Assembly: GCF_905220565.1 (NCBI RefSeq)
Contig: NC_059404.1
Span: 6,724,472 to 6,788,471, forward strand
Origin: Melitaea cinxia
Lineage: Eukaryota > Arthropoda > Insecta > Lepidoptera > Nymphalidae
Length of the DNA stretch: 64,000 nucleotides
Direction of reading: 5' to 3'
Both the position numbers and the translations under genes were made by a program. How positions within the stretch are numbered: position 1 is the first letter of the stretch; every line of letters begins with the position of its first letter. The notes below the pieces were generated by a model. That model searched no databases. It was not told where the DNA came from and saw only the letters and a list, made by a program, of their open reading frames with translations. Shown in pieces: positions 1 through 10,118 of the stretch.

Positions 1-2599
1 AAAAAACTTATCACACCTCGCATTCTAGAGTGTTACATGCAATAGTAACCACTTCGATGAATACAAATTTGTAATTACTAGACCAATTCAGAATCTGATA
101 GGCATTTTATATTCAAAGATCATGTTGTAGAATGTAGTCTCATACCATATCTGCACATTTACAGTGCCTTCGATCCAATACAATCGACATATTTACGTTC
201 ATACTGACGTCTATCGTGATCGTACCGTAATTACCTTTAAGTTACATAAGTTACAAATAAGTTTTTGTCTGTGTAATTACGTAATGTCGTTGCTCTTAGT
301 GTGTTAGGTTGAACTATCTTATATTTATATATATTTCGAAATAAATAAAATATAATTCGTCTCTGATCGCAATTAATTAATTTTAACTTCATTTCCGACT
401 TAATATGTAAAAAGTCAGGTAGCAAAAACGCTATCATCAAATAAATGTAAGATCTTTATTAAAATTGTAACATCTTCATTTAAACCCAACATTCGAAATG
501 CAAAACGATCACCAGTAAAATATGTAAATCCTTTCGCGGCTTAATGGATTATAACGGTTCATTTAAAATTGATACATTTATTATAATGAATACGATTAGT
601 TTTAATTTGAGCACAAAATCAGCGCTTCAACGGTGTCGTGAAAGAAACAATTGTTCAAATAGAACATAATGACAAGTCGAGTTGTCAATTATATGAGGAT
701 AGGTAGCGATCAGAGGCAATAAAAGTGCGGGTTCCGTTCGACCGTAAAAGCTACCTACCCGACCGCGGCTCGACTATCTCGTGTATTTTGATTTGTTGAG
801 CCCTACCTTACACCTTAAATTAAAGGATTAAAGTTCAATTTCCCTTGGAGGAACATTTGACATTTGTATCTGTGTCATTTCAGTTATCGCTTTAAAATGA
901 CATACTATTTTGCAACTTCATATTGTATGAATTAATTTTTCTTATACGGAAATGTTAAGTACAATATTTTATTTTATTAGTATTTATTTAATAGGCAAGT
1001 GATTGTCACTAACTCGCAAATAAATAATATTTGTTCTGTATATTTTGCACGCGAAATTAGTAGAGCGAATGAAGAAAGCGCAACTGACTAATCGCTAAGT
1101 CTTGCTCTCGAGCTGCTCATAACTGTTCCTGAGACTGCTCGTAGGCTATAAATGCACAAATCAAAGTCAATGTCAACCTCAGGTGGGCCGTAAACACACA
1201 ATCATAAAGTGACGTGAACACTCATATAACTTTTTCAACAATTGTTTCCTTTTAATGGCCCATTATATGCGCGCTTTACGCAAAATTATGTTAAAGTTAC
1301 ACGTCTGCCGTAACAGTGGCGCGATAAACTCATCTTTATGGTTAGGCGGCGATCGAAAGCGAACTAGCGCCGACCGTTTATGAATGAATGTTTTTTATTG
1401 TTCTTATATTGACTTGATTGTGCCTAATTACAACTTACTAGCGATTTCGGGTAGGAACCAGTATTATTATTGCATATCTATGACGTAGTTTTACGATATC
1501 ATAAAACTGATACACATCTACGACAAGTGTACCGCTCTCGTATGCGTTTCTCGCCACGGGCTCTAGTTTTTTATCACCTCATCAGCCTAAACAGTGTTTA
1601 TTGTAGCAATATTTGGTTTATTGCCACTACTCAAAGATCGGTTTATTGTCTTAGCGCTCAGGTATCGTGTTTATTTATTAGTTATACATTTTTATTAGCG
1701 CTTTATTTTATGTAAACTTTAATTTATTGTCGGTAGTATAGCGCCGTTAAACATTGCCTATAAAACGATGCTTACGGTTCGTTTTTAAACATTTGTAGCA
1801 CGTGTTTCGTTCATTCATCAAATTTATGGCGCACTGTGGGAAAATGTTTTGATTGTGTCTTTTTTACCTTCGAAGGAACACTGCTTCTGATCACTCGAGT
1901 ACTCATCTTTACTATATCATCGTTTCTTCTTAGACTTCATACTATATATAGAGATAGTGAATATTTTTAAAGATATCTAAATACTGTTGTCGTAATTCTT
2001 TACAAAACAAAAGTCGTGGTTTTAATTACGATAGTGCCAGTGTAATCAAGTAAACCCACATGCTAAAAACCTTCATTTTTATTTTTATTTCAAAAGTGCA
2101 GTCATGCAAAGTATGCAACCAACTGATAATGATAAACGAGTTGCTCCCACACAATCAAATATGATCCTTGTGTGCGTGCCGCACACATAGCCACGGCATT
2201 TAGAGCTGTGTGCGTAACGTGACTGCCATCTAGCGGCAAGCGGTGCCACCCACACTAACAAGGGTCAAGGTTGATAAACTCATAATACATTATTTACAAA
2301 TCTATTAATCTGTCTCTAAATTGTGCTCTTATAAGACAATATACAACTAGTATCATATAATATTTTAATGTTAAATACTTAAACCTCTAATCTCGAACTT
2401 TGAGTTTTGGTACTCATGTTTACAAATATAAGCCATGTTTGCAACACATGTTACTTCGATAAGTTTCGCCGAAAATTATAAACACTCATACTTATTACGA
2501 CTGAACGTTAAACAAAACACCTCAAAGTTCGATTACTTGTAATGTCAATTATACTGAATTTTATTCAATAAATAAAATGTTAGGGGATAAAAGACTTAC
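1..2599 (-). other. Abd-B first visible intron (5' part)
   Basis: The intron begins with GTAAGT at 2599-2594 and runs off the left edge, so its length is unknown. It is AT-rich and I see no convincing exon. Two islets are GC-richer than their surroundings: about 720-785, and about 1140-1380, which includes a TTTACGGCC-type posterior-Hox/Caudal-like site (read on the minus strand) near 1185-1195. A CTCF-type motif lies at 2224-2236. Long Hox introns commonly hold enhancers, but that is inference here. Confidence 0.7.
2224..2236 (-). promoter_or_regulatory. CTCF-type motif in Abd-B intron
   Basis: Read on the minus strand the site is CCGCTAGATGGCA, matching the conserved CTCF core (CC-N-C-N-AG-R-K-GGC) at nearly all positions. 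It lies about 360 bases into the intron. Occupancy is not shown by sequence. Confidence 0.45.
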
Positions 2600-3161
2600 C
2601 AGGTAGAGCACTCGGTGGTGGATATGGAGCGCTGGTGACTGATTCCGGCGCGTAGTTTCGCAAACCATAGGCGTCGTGGGAGAAACCAGAAGCCTCTGAG
2701 ACAGCCGTTCGACGTTCATCTCCACCGACGTAAGACAACGGCTGGTCCCCGCGTGGCGCGCCGTAGGGATAATTCCAACAGGGCTGTGAAAAACCTTGAT
2801 GGCAACCATCAGCGTAAGGTTTGTATTCTCCTCCACCTGTCGGCCAGAAAGGTAACGCAGATTTGCGTTCCCTTTCGACAGGCAGATTGTAGTAAGTCGG
2901 TGCGGTGGGATACTGATGTTCGAAGGAACCGGGTGCATCCGGTGGGTAACCCCAGCCTTGCTGGGCATGCCGGATGACTCCCGGCTCGGGGTCATAGCGC
3001 TTGGCCGGGATGTGCAGTGGCTGTGGAGGGTTGGATCCCACGGAAGCAGGCGAGGCACTGGAAGCTGAAGGTGGCGCGGCGGCGGGCGCAGCGGGGGGCG
3101 AGCCGCCTGGAGGCGACGCGTGCGCCTCCTCGTAGAGCGCGCCGCCGACGCCGTTCATCAT
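2600..3161 (-). CDS. Abd-B: Abdominal-B-like Hox protein, 5' coding exon (partial)
   Basis: First visible coding exon of a posterior Hox transcription factor, which would specify posterior abdominal identity and act in the nucleus by DNA binding. The exon encodes 187 residues plus one base (phase 1) and ends in a consensus donor, CCTG|GTAAGT, at 2600/2599. Residues 15-45 are Ala/Pro/Ser/Gly-rich. The rest is aromatic and looks conserved: NLPVERERK (92-100), LPFWPTGGG (103-111), WNYPYG (129-134), YVGGDERR then AVSEASGF (144-160), YGLRNYAPE (165-173) and YPPPSALP (180-187). This resembles the region N-terminal to the Abd-B homeodomain in insects, judged from family knowledge without alignment. 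No homeodomain is present; it must lie in a later exon beyond position 1. The start is the first ATG in frame (3161), immediately followed by a second Met. The frame stays open upstream to about 3440 but contains no ATG there, only GTG. Confidence 0.78.
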
Positions 3162-3313
3162 GCTCCACCAGGCCGGCCCGGCGGAGTGCCCGGAGGCGGG
3201 CGCTGGCGACGCGGCGGCCGCGTCGCAGGGCGCGCCGAGGCCCCCGACATGGTTGTCAGGGTACAGGGTGGCGGCCGGGCAAGCCACGGGTGAGCAGGAA
3301 TGGGGCCGGCAGT

Positions 3314-3373
3314 TCACGCGCGCCGCGGGCACATCGCACCACGCGCACACGCGACCACGCAGTAACGGCACAT
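3314..3373 (-). other. Upstream ORF in Abd-B leader, 19 codons
   Basis: ATG at 3373 followed by 18 sense codons and TGA at 3316-3314, in a different frame from the Abd-B coding exon. It would lie in the 5' leader if transcription starts upstream of 3373. It is Cys/Arg-rich because of base composition and I assign it no product function. If real, it could reduce translation from the downstream Abd-B ATG at 3161. Confidence 0.35.
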
Positions 3374-3822
3374 GAAAGTCAAAACGCGGTTCCCAATTTA
3401 GCTTGCCAGTCGGACGAGAGACGACCGCAGCGGCCCGTTACGGTCGAGTAGTCACTCGAGGCTAGTGGAAAACTTCGAAAAGCTATGCACGTCAAACAAA
3501 CTGACGAGCACAGTATAGTTTCTATAATCTCATAAAAACTAAGTCCAAATATCACGAAACAGTTCTTTACATTTAAAAATCGTAGTTTTAAGACAGTATT
3601 TTTTTTATGAAAAAACGATTGAATTTAACTCAAAAGATCTGCAAGGCACCAGTTGTAAATAGTTTGTATCGCAGCGAGCACAAAGTCGCGAGTGTATCGT
3701 AATGCGTTCGTAACGCTAAGAGAAAACACGAGACGCGCAATCGGCGGCGCGGTCGAGCGCGGAGTGGCGGCGCGCGGCGGTGCGCGCCGCAAGGCACGAA
3801 GCACACAGGCGCGTTGCGCGTC

Positions 3823-3834
3823 TCCATCTAGCGG
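3823..3834 (-). promoter_or_regulatory. CTCF-type motif at Abd-B promoter
   Basis: Read on the minus strand the site is CCGCTAGATGGA, the same core and orientation as the intronic site. It lies inside the CpG-rich Abd-B promoter region, about 660 bases upstream of the start codon. Confidence 0.45.
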
Positions 3835-3880
3835 CGGGCGGATATATTAACCACTGCACCCGTAGCCGCCCGCCCGCCCG

Positions 3881-5186
3881 GCATACGACTCTACTTTTAT
3901 AGATTTCAGACTTTTTCGCGTCTAAACGTTGCTTTAAGTATTTGGTACTGATAATTTTTGTCTTTAATTTTAATTATTTAAGAATAGTTTTCCATGTTTT
4001 TTGAAGTATTACCACCTTGCATTAGGTCACATAATTACTATTTTTTTTTAATATATTTATCTATTTATTATTTCTTATGAATACATAGCAGCCGGATTGT
4101 GCTTTAAATATTGTTTAGATCGAATCCTACTAATAAATCGTGCAAGGGTTGCCAAAGAACAGTAGCGCGGGTGCGGGTGCGTAGTAAAGCGATTAATGGA
4201 GGCAAAATAGCCATAAACTGCCGTTTAACCAAACTGCAAGCGTCACTCGACCATCACTGAGTTGCCACCAATAAAAAACGCGAGACTTTATGACGGCAAC
4301 TCACTCACGTTTTATTGAGAGTATAAACTTAATTTTATCGTCTGTTAATTTTACCACAAATAATCATAGGTAATAGACATGATATAAAACGATGTTGCCC
4401 GTCAATGATAAGGTTATAAAAAATATTTAAAATGTATGCACTAAACATATCAATTTTCAACCTTTTTCTATTTCTCGCTGTTTTCATATTATAAAAATTA
4501 TTGGTGAAATATACGTACACTAATTATTCGTTATCAAAGAGAGTGTACAAATTGGGGACAAGACCTAAGCCATTCAGCGCTGCACACCCTTCTTTTGCAC
4601 CGAAGTCAAAGGGAACAATACTTACAACCGATAAATCTACTTACAATATTTCACACCTATAGAAGCAACGTGTACTGTTTACACAAGACATGGCTATAAA
4701 TATGTCAAACAAACAAAAGTAAAAACATACATAACGCGCTAAGTAATGTTATAATTCTTGTTAACATTAATTTGTGCTGTTATTATGGTAATTGAAAACC
4801 AACTTGTCAAAATAATATATGTGACTCGGGCCAAAGACTAATTTCCCACACGGCCTTACATCGCGAGTAACTATGGTTTGACAATGCAGCTGTCGTTAAT
4901 ACTAAACCGATAAATTTTGCGAATAATGTACGTGTCTAGAGACTATAACAAACATTGTAATAAGCAGGTCATATATTTTACAAATAAAAACGCGACCAAT
5001 TTCAAACAAATTTATATCAGTTTTTCGTTTCACTTTTTTTACAAAACTGGTGGACAAACAAGCGTACGGCTCGCCTGATGGTAAGCGATTACCGTAGCCA
5101 GCAAACGCATTGTCGACCATATATCCAATTCCCCTGGAGATCTGGTCACCTTACTCACCAACAGGAAGACAATTTTGGTTGAAAAC
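3881..5186. other. Upstream flank of Abd-B, noncoding
   Basis: AT-rich, with no supported gene. It contains the clustered posterior-Hox/Caudal-like sites and dyad at 4210-4316, listed separately. Nothing else is recognised. Confidence 0.6.
4210..4316. promoter_or_regulatory. Cluster of Abd-B/Caudal-like sites with a dyad
   Basis: Within 107 bases there are four AT-core sites of the posterior Hox/Caudal type: TTTATGGC (minus strand, 4217-4210), TTTATTGG (minus, near 4268-4275), TTTATGA (plus, 4287-4293) and TTTATTG (plus, near 4310-4316). Two of them lie inside a dyad with 9-bp perfect outer arms (4258-4266 and 4295-4303) and 5-bp inner arms (4271-4275 and 4287-4291). It sits about 1 kb upstream of the Abd-B start, so auto- or Caudal regulation is a reasonable guess but unproven. 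Confidence 0.35.
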
Positions 5187-5198
5187 AGTATTATATAG

Positions 5199-5535
5199 TG
5201 CTGTGTGGCTACGGCACTAAAGAATTTAGCCACCCCCTCTCTTCCCGTGGGTGTCGTAAGAGGCGACTAAGGGATAACAAGGTTCCACAACCACCTTGGA
5301 ACTTAAGAAGCCGACCGATGGCGGGATAACCATCCAACTGCTGGCTTTGAAATACACAGGCCGAAGACGGGCAGCAGCGTCTTCGGTGCGACAAAGCCAG
5401 TACTGCGGTCACCAACCCGCCTGCCCAGCGTGGTGACTATGGGCAAAACACATGAGTTCACGTTATTTTTTGGCGTAAACTTGTGGAGGCCTATGTCCAG
5501 CAGTGGACTGTATAGGCTGTAATGATGTAATGATG
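5199..5535 (+). mobile_element. 337-bp non-autonomous retroelement, full-length copy
   Basis: The insertion is bounded by identical 12-bp duplications AGTATTATATAG at 5187-5198 and 5536-5547, which defines both ends. The 3' end carries an ATG-repeat tail (TGTAATGATGTAATGATG), as expected of target-primed insertion. It has no coding capacity. The 5' end has a weak A-box-like TGGCTACGG but I see no B box, so its class (SINE or short LINE derivative) is uncertain. Related, mostly truncated copies lie at 7278-7356, 10648-10716, 58448-58572 and 63535-63874. The exact duplication suggests a fairly young insertion. Confidence 0.8.
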
Positions 5536-5547
5536 AGTATTATATAG

Positions 5548-6927
5548 CTGTGATCTTCTGCAAGGTCAAGGTACTTTCCCAGACAGGCTGCTCCAGATTT
5601 TAAGCATGACATTTCTTGGTGTACTCTACCTCATTGACACTGAGATTATCATATAAAGAAATCATTTTCTAAACGAGGTAAAAAGCAAAATCATTATGTA
5701 ATTTGTACTACTAACATAAATAAAGAATTTCCCATTTACACGGTCTCGGTATATAGCGATATTAGTACATATTTGAGTATGTAAATAACAAAAGTATAAA
5801 TAAATAAGTAAAAAAACTTATCTAGATTAAATCCAACGAACAGAGCGCACATACAGACTTAACCGAGGCATGTTGAATGACAGTAACAAACACAGGAACA
5901 AGTGTGCGCCTTAGTCGGGCCATCTATAAATATTTACGTTAGGAAACTCTCCAAGCCAGTGATCGGCCATGCTGTGCGTAAATAAAAGTGCGTTTTCTTA
6001 TCTCGAACATGTGTTGCGTAAACGAAATGGGGCTAGAGTAAGCATAAACAATCGTTTAAAACATTTAAAAAGTAGTATCTCGTAGGTACACAAAAATAGG
6101 TACGCTTTTGCTCTTAATGTTAAAAATTTGAACATAACATTAAGGTATAAATCGGTAGATGAATAAAATTTACCAAGCACTATTTTTTTGTGATAAAATT
6201 TACTTATCAAGCCCTTTTTAGATAAATACATTAAAAAATGTTCGTAAATTTTACATGTCCAGTACGCGCGGATTTTACGCTGTGAGTATTCTTTTTAAAC
6301 CCACTTCAGGACGCATAAACAAGAACGCTATGAATATAATAGCCATATAATCATAAGTAAAAATATATGTCGTTCTAATATATATATGTATATATATAAT
6401 TTTCAATAAATTATTTAATTTTGGAATATATACATATATTCAAAAATTATATAATTTATTTGTCAATCTCAGTACTAAATGAACATAAAAACCGTAATTA
6501 ATTATAACAATGACTGCTTTTTAATTAAGAAATCTTGGCTGATAATAAAATAAAAAATATATATTGGTATATCAGACGTTTTATATAAAACGTCAGTTAC
6601 CATGAATCGTAAATAACCGTTAATGTATCTGTTATTTACCGGTTCACATTAAATAAAATTATCGATTTTTAAATTAAATGAGGCCGTAACGTATCGTGAT
6701 CTTGTACTTAAATTGTCAATTCTTCCTCAATTGCGTTTTAATATCCCACAAAAATGACCAGTATATTTTCCAGTAACGGTACTCTTGTTGGCTTACAACT
6801 GTATAAATATATTTCCAATTTAGGTACAGATTATTTTTTATTTTTATATACTTTTTAAAATATGACAGGACTGTTATACTATCAAATTAACTGAATAAGA
6901 AACAATATTACCTAATAATAAAACATG
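5548..6927. other. AT-rich noncoding stretch
   Basis: No gene, RNA or dated repeat recognised. Simple TA-rich runs occur near 6380-6420. Confidence 0.6.
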
Positions 6928-6930
6928 TTA

Positions 6931-7079
6931 ACATTTTTTGAATATCATATCAAAAATTGACCGCTCCAGCGGGATTCGAACCCGCGTCTCCGACTGACCG
7001 TGTCGGTGCTCTAGCCAATTAAGCTATGGAACGATGTACCCGCCAGAGCGAAATTTTTGATATGATATTCAAAAAATGT
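6931..7079 (-). mobile_element. 149-bp inverted-repeat element carrying a tRNA-like gene
   Basis: Perfect 28-bp terminal inverted repeats at 6931-6958 and 7052-7079 (starting ACATTTTTTGAATATCAT) are flanked by a TTA duplication at 6928-6930 and 7080-7082. Almost everything between the arms is a tRNA-like sequence, with about 17 bases of spacer on its 5' side. There is no transposase, so it is a MITE-like non-autonomous element, or a tRNA gene captured by one. The perfect arms suggest recent activity or gene conversion. Confidence 0.75.
6961..7034 (-). tRNA. tRNA-like gene, anticodon GGT (Thr) by position, probably not canonical
   Basis: On the minus strand the sequence folds as a full cloverleaf. 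The 7-bp acceptor stem CGTTCCA/TGGAGCG has one U-G pair. The D arm GCTT...GAGC, the anticodon stem CCGAC/GTCGG and the T arm GCGGG-TTCGAAT-CCCGC are all present. A- and B-box promoters (TAGCTTAATTGG; GGTTCGAATCC) are intact. The anticodon loop is ACGGTCA, so position 33 is C instead of the near-universal T, and the variable loop has only 4 bases. These two defects and the transposon-like setting make normal decoding doubtful; a Pol III-transcribed repeat is as likely. Positional reading of the loop gives GGT (Thr). Confidence 0.6.
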
Positions 7080-7277
7080 TTAGAATCCCTAATGTGTGGG
7101 TAACACAAAAATAAAATCGTACATGTTAACATAATGAAAATTTGAATATTTTACACTTTTAAATCGACGTGTCTTTTGTAATTTTTAATTTTATACTCAT
7201 ATCTTCATCATTGTACTCATATCTTTTATGTTTCAGTCAATTATGATTTTCTATCATATTTCTGTTTTTATAATCAC

Positions 7278-7356
7278 ATGGGTTCACGCCTTTTTTGGTG
7301 CGAACTTTTGGAGGCCTATGTCCAGCAGTGGACTATATTAGGCTGAAGTGATGAAT
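7278..7356 (+). mobile_element. 3' fragment of the 337-bp retroelement family
   Basis: Shares the 3' section (GGTTCACGCC...GGAGGCCTATGTCCAGCAGTGGACT...GGCTGAAGTGATGA) with the full copy at 5199-5535. It is 5'-truncated, as usual for target-primed reverse transcription. No clear duplication. Confidence 0.65.
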
Positions 7357-7663
7357 AAAGAATACAAATGATTAGATAATCACCTTGTCGTAAACTGGCT
7401 AGTGAAGTCTGCGTAAACGGGCACGGTAACCTGTAAAAAAATATATTTGATAATATACATTACCACATATACATTATACATACATAAGATCAATAAGAAA
7501 CTTCTAAATACATTGAATCAACGTAATTTTACATAAAGTGCAAAGTTATTAATAACTCGGAAAATTGTTGGTCAATAAAAATATTTATAGAAACTGGATA
7601 TACAAAATTAGAATATTTTAATGTTTATAATAGACCAAAGCTTGGCTTATACCTCTCGTATTA

Positions 7664-7800
7664 TGAGGAAGAGCTTAAATTTAATCCAGCACGCTGCTTC
7701 AACGCGTGAATGAAAATGTACTTATGTATGATTTAGAATTTCTTTCGAAACTTACAAGGTTTATTCAACGCCTTTCCTTCACAGTCAGCACGAGATGTTT
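7664..7800 (-). mobile_element. Degraded SINE-like fragment
   Basis: Contains 'aatccagcacgctgcttcaa' and, further on, 'CCTTTCCTTCACAG...AGCACGAGATG'. Both are diverged versions of pieces I associate with abundant lepidopteran SINE/LINE 3' regions. Boundaries are uncertain. Confidence 0.4.
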
Positions 7801-7891
7801 ATTGAAAAGGCATTGTTAATAATTTAAAAACTGCATGGTTTTTTATATTTCATTAACTCATAATTAGATTACAAACTCAGTCCACGAGAAT

Positions 7892-8108
7892 ATATATATC
7901 TAATATATAAAATTCTCGTGTCGCGGTGTTTGTAGTTAAACTCCTCCGAAATGGCTTGACCGATTCTCATGGAATTTTTTGTGCATAGTGAGTAGGTCTG
8001 AGAATCGAACAACATCAATTTTTCATACCCTGAAGTTATGAGGGGGGGGGGATTAAGGGGGATTAATAACATATATGGCAAAACAACGTTTGCGAGGTCA
8101 GCTAGTAT
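7892..8108 (-). mobile_element. 'CTAGCTGACC' dispersed repeat
   Basis: Reads on the minus strand from CTAGCTGACCTCGCAAACG to a TATATTAGATA end. This is a very common arthropod interspersed repeat; its superfamily is not determinable here. It contains an 11-G run at about 8042-8051. Related but different copies lie at 43290-43497 and 49798-50010. Confidence 0.65.
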
Positions 8109-9988
8109 ATGTACCTATATACATTTTTCCAAATTAAAGTATGACTTTAAAATTATAAAACTTTAACATGTTAAATATAACTTCAAATAAATTTATAATC
8201 CCACAGAAATATTTAACCATATTTCTCAAGGCAAATGAATACGTCGGTTGAACGATGGCCGCGCGTAGCTGCTACGAGTAGGAACGCGTTGCCTAGTTTA
8301 TTTTCGAGCCACCGCGCCCCGCACGCCAGCCATCCCATTGACAAAGCTATACAATTCCAACATTTTATTCTCTAACTTCGCTCGATACGTATAAATAAAT
8401 CCTTTCTTAGTCATTCGATACGGCGCAAAGTCACGAAGTTTACATAAAATAGGTGATTTGCGCCGATTGCCACGGTTTTTTCCACTTCCCCGAGGGTGTG
8501 GAACTCACCTACTTATATATGAACGCGAAAAAAAAACATGTTTACAGGCGTTTTTTGCTTTTAACGATCCCTGGCTTTACTAGACATGTTAGCGATCGTA
8601 AATTACGTTTTGTGTTTTGTAACAATTACATGTTTTCTTAATGATTGATTTAAAACAGTTTATAACGTAGCCCCGCGCGCGTCGAGTCGACCGTAAAATA
8701 CGACCACAACGAGGTTAGATATTTAGGGAAATAAGAGGTATTTGCCGATCTCCAATCATCTTAAAACTACCTAAGGAGAAGGGAAGGTTCGTAAGTAGGT
8801 ACAGTAAACTTGGCAAACTTAAGTCGTATTCCACCGAAACTTCGTCGACGTGTTCATTTAAGTTGGTCCCGAGACCGAGCTATGAGCTATCAAGTATCGT
8901 AATATAGACGGTCATTTTGTTAACTATTTTTTTCTGTGTAAATGACAGTGGAAAGATGGCGTAGTGCACTCCAGTTGACATTTACGACTTTATTCCAAAG
9001 CGAGCCGCGAGCGAGTCGACGACTGCATTGTAACCATTATTATGAGACCTCCCCTTAACATACTCATTTTACTATGAAAGAAAAATTAGGAATAGAAAAT
9101 GTTATTCGTGTTTCAATTTATATTGGTAGATAGTATGTTTCGATTACTGTGGTGACAGGACGAGTCACTGTGGTGAGAGGACGGGTCACATAACAACTGT
9201 CAGGTTGCGTTATCGCAGCCACAAGTACCTACTTGCGGCGAATAGCTCGTCTCCCACGGTTCGAAACGAGCACTCTTAGCTATCATCTAGGTATCAGTTA
9301 ATAAACTTATTGATACTAGTGCCTGCATATGTAACTAGAAGATTAATAAAATGTATTAATTACGATTTAAAAAAGTAAATACTGGATCTCTTGGCGGCTT
9401 CTGTGTATAATTATATCGATCTGATTATATTAATCTACATTACAAAGTGTTGTAGTTTTATATTAGTTTGAGGTTTACCTCATATCGTTTTGGAAATCTC
9501 TTTGATTATATGATACGGTGTGTATGTTTATTCGAATTCTAATGTAGGTATTTATCACAAAAACGAAATGCAACGAAACTTGAAACATGTGTAGCAAGAG
9601 TCTCGAGTAATAAATAAATAGATGAATTTGCGTCAAATAAGATATTTACAATAACAATACCGGGGGAGAAGGTCCGAAAACTTAATGGTGCGAAAACTGA
9701 CTGGATCATATCACCGGATTTACGACACGATGTAAACGGCCGATTCATTTGCAATTCCAACTGCGATTTAGCGACGCTTCGGCGTTCCTCCGTCTCAAAA
9801 CATCAGACATGTACCAACTGGTGTCGTGACGGAGCTTACGACATAAATCTTATAAAAGTTTTGTTTGAAAAATACTTCGTTTAATTGAAATTTATTGCAA
9901 GGAAAACAAGAAGAATAAACAAGTCGCGTATTTAAAAAAAAGTGTTTTAGTACTTTTAAAAATAAATCGAGAATATACTTAAAAAAAT
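8109..9988. other. Noncoding stretch with GC-richer islets
   Basis: No supported gene. Islets of higher GC lie at about 8235-8345, 8660-8700, 8990-9030 and 9140-9270. The last contains a 21-bp tandem duplication listed separately. These could be conserved regulatory elements, but only comparison with other Lepidoptera would tell. Confidence 0.5.
9146..9187 (+). repeat. 21-bp tandem duplication
   Basis: Two adjacent 21-bp units (9146-9166 and 9167-9187) that begin ACTGTGGTGA and end GTC, differing at two bases. It lies in a GC-richer islet and may duplicate a protein-binding site. Confidence 0.75.
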
Positions 9989-10004
9989 AACTAAATGCTT
10001 GTAT

Positions 10005-10118
10005 GCGTGTATTCAACCTGTAACATCCCACTGCTGGGCATAGGCCTCTTTCTCCACGTAGAAGAAGGATTGGAGCTTAATCCACCACGCTGCTCCAATG
10101 CGGGTCGGAGGATGACTA
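10005..10118 (-). mobile_element. 5'-truncated tRNA-derived SINE, 3' half
   Basis: Flanked by identical 16-bp duplications AACTAAATGCTTGTAT at 9989-10004 and 10119-10134. The body matches the 3' part of the SINE at 19712-20061 (CACTGCTGGGCATAGGCC...CCACGCTGCTCCAATGCGGG). The tRNA head is missing, which shows mobilisation through the 3' tail. Confidence 0.8.

Larger units (their letters stand above)
3162..3880 (-). promoter_or_regulatory. Abd-B leader and core promoter region
   Basis: CpG-rich stretch directly upstream of the Abd-B start codon, in sharp contrast to the AT-rich flanks. Two core-promoter candidates can be seen on the minus strand. One is a TCAGTT initiator at 3504-3499, which would give a leader of about 340 bases. 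The other is a TATATC box near 3848-3843, which would give a leader of about 650 bases with no clear initiator. Leader ATGs are present (see the uORF entry), including one at 3827 embedded in a CTCF-type motif that opens a 65-codon frame ending at 3630. Which promoter is used cannot be decided from sequence. Confidence 0.5.

Noticed and set aside
3162..3371. N-terminal extension of Abd-B starting at 3371
   Set aside because: That position is GTG, not ATG. No ATG in frame exists before 3161, and eukaryotic genes rarely start at GTG.
2561..3451. Other long open frames overlapping the Abd-B exon on both strands
   Set aside because: Shadows of GC-rich coding sequence; Arg/Ala-rich or without the conserved aromatic motifs.
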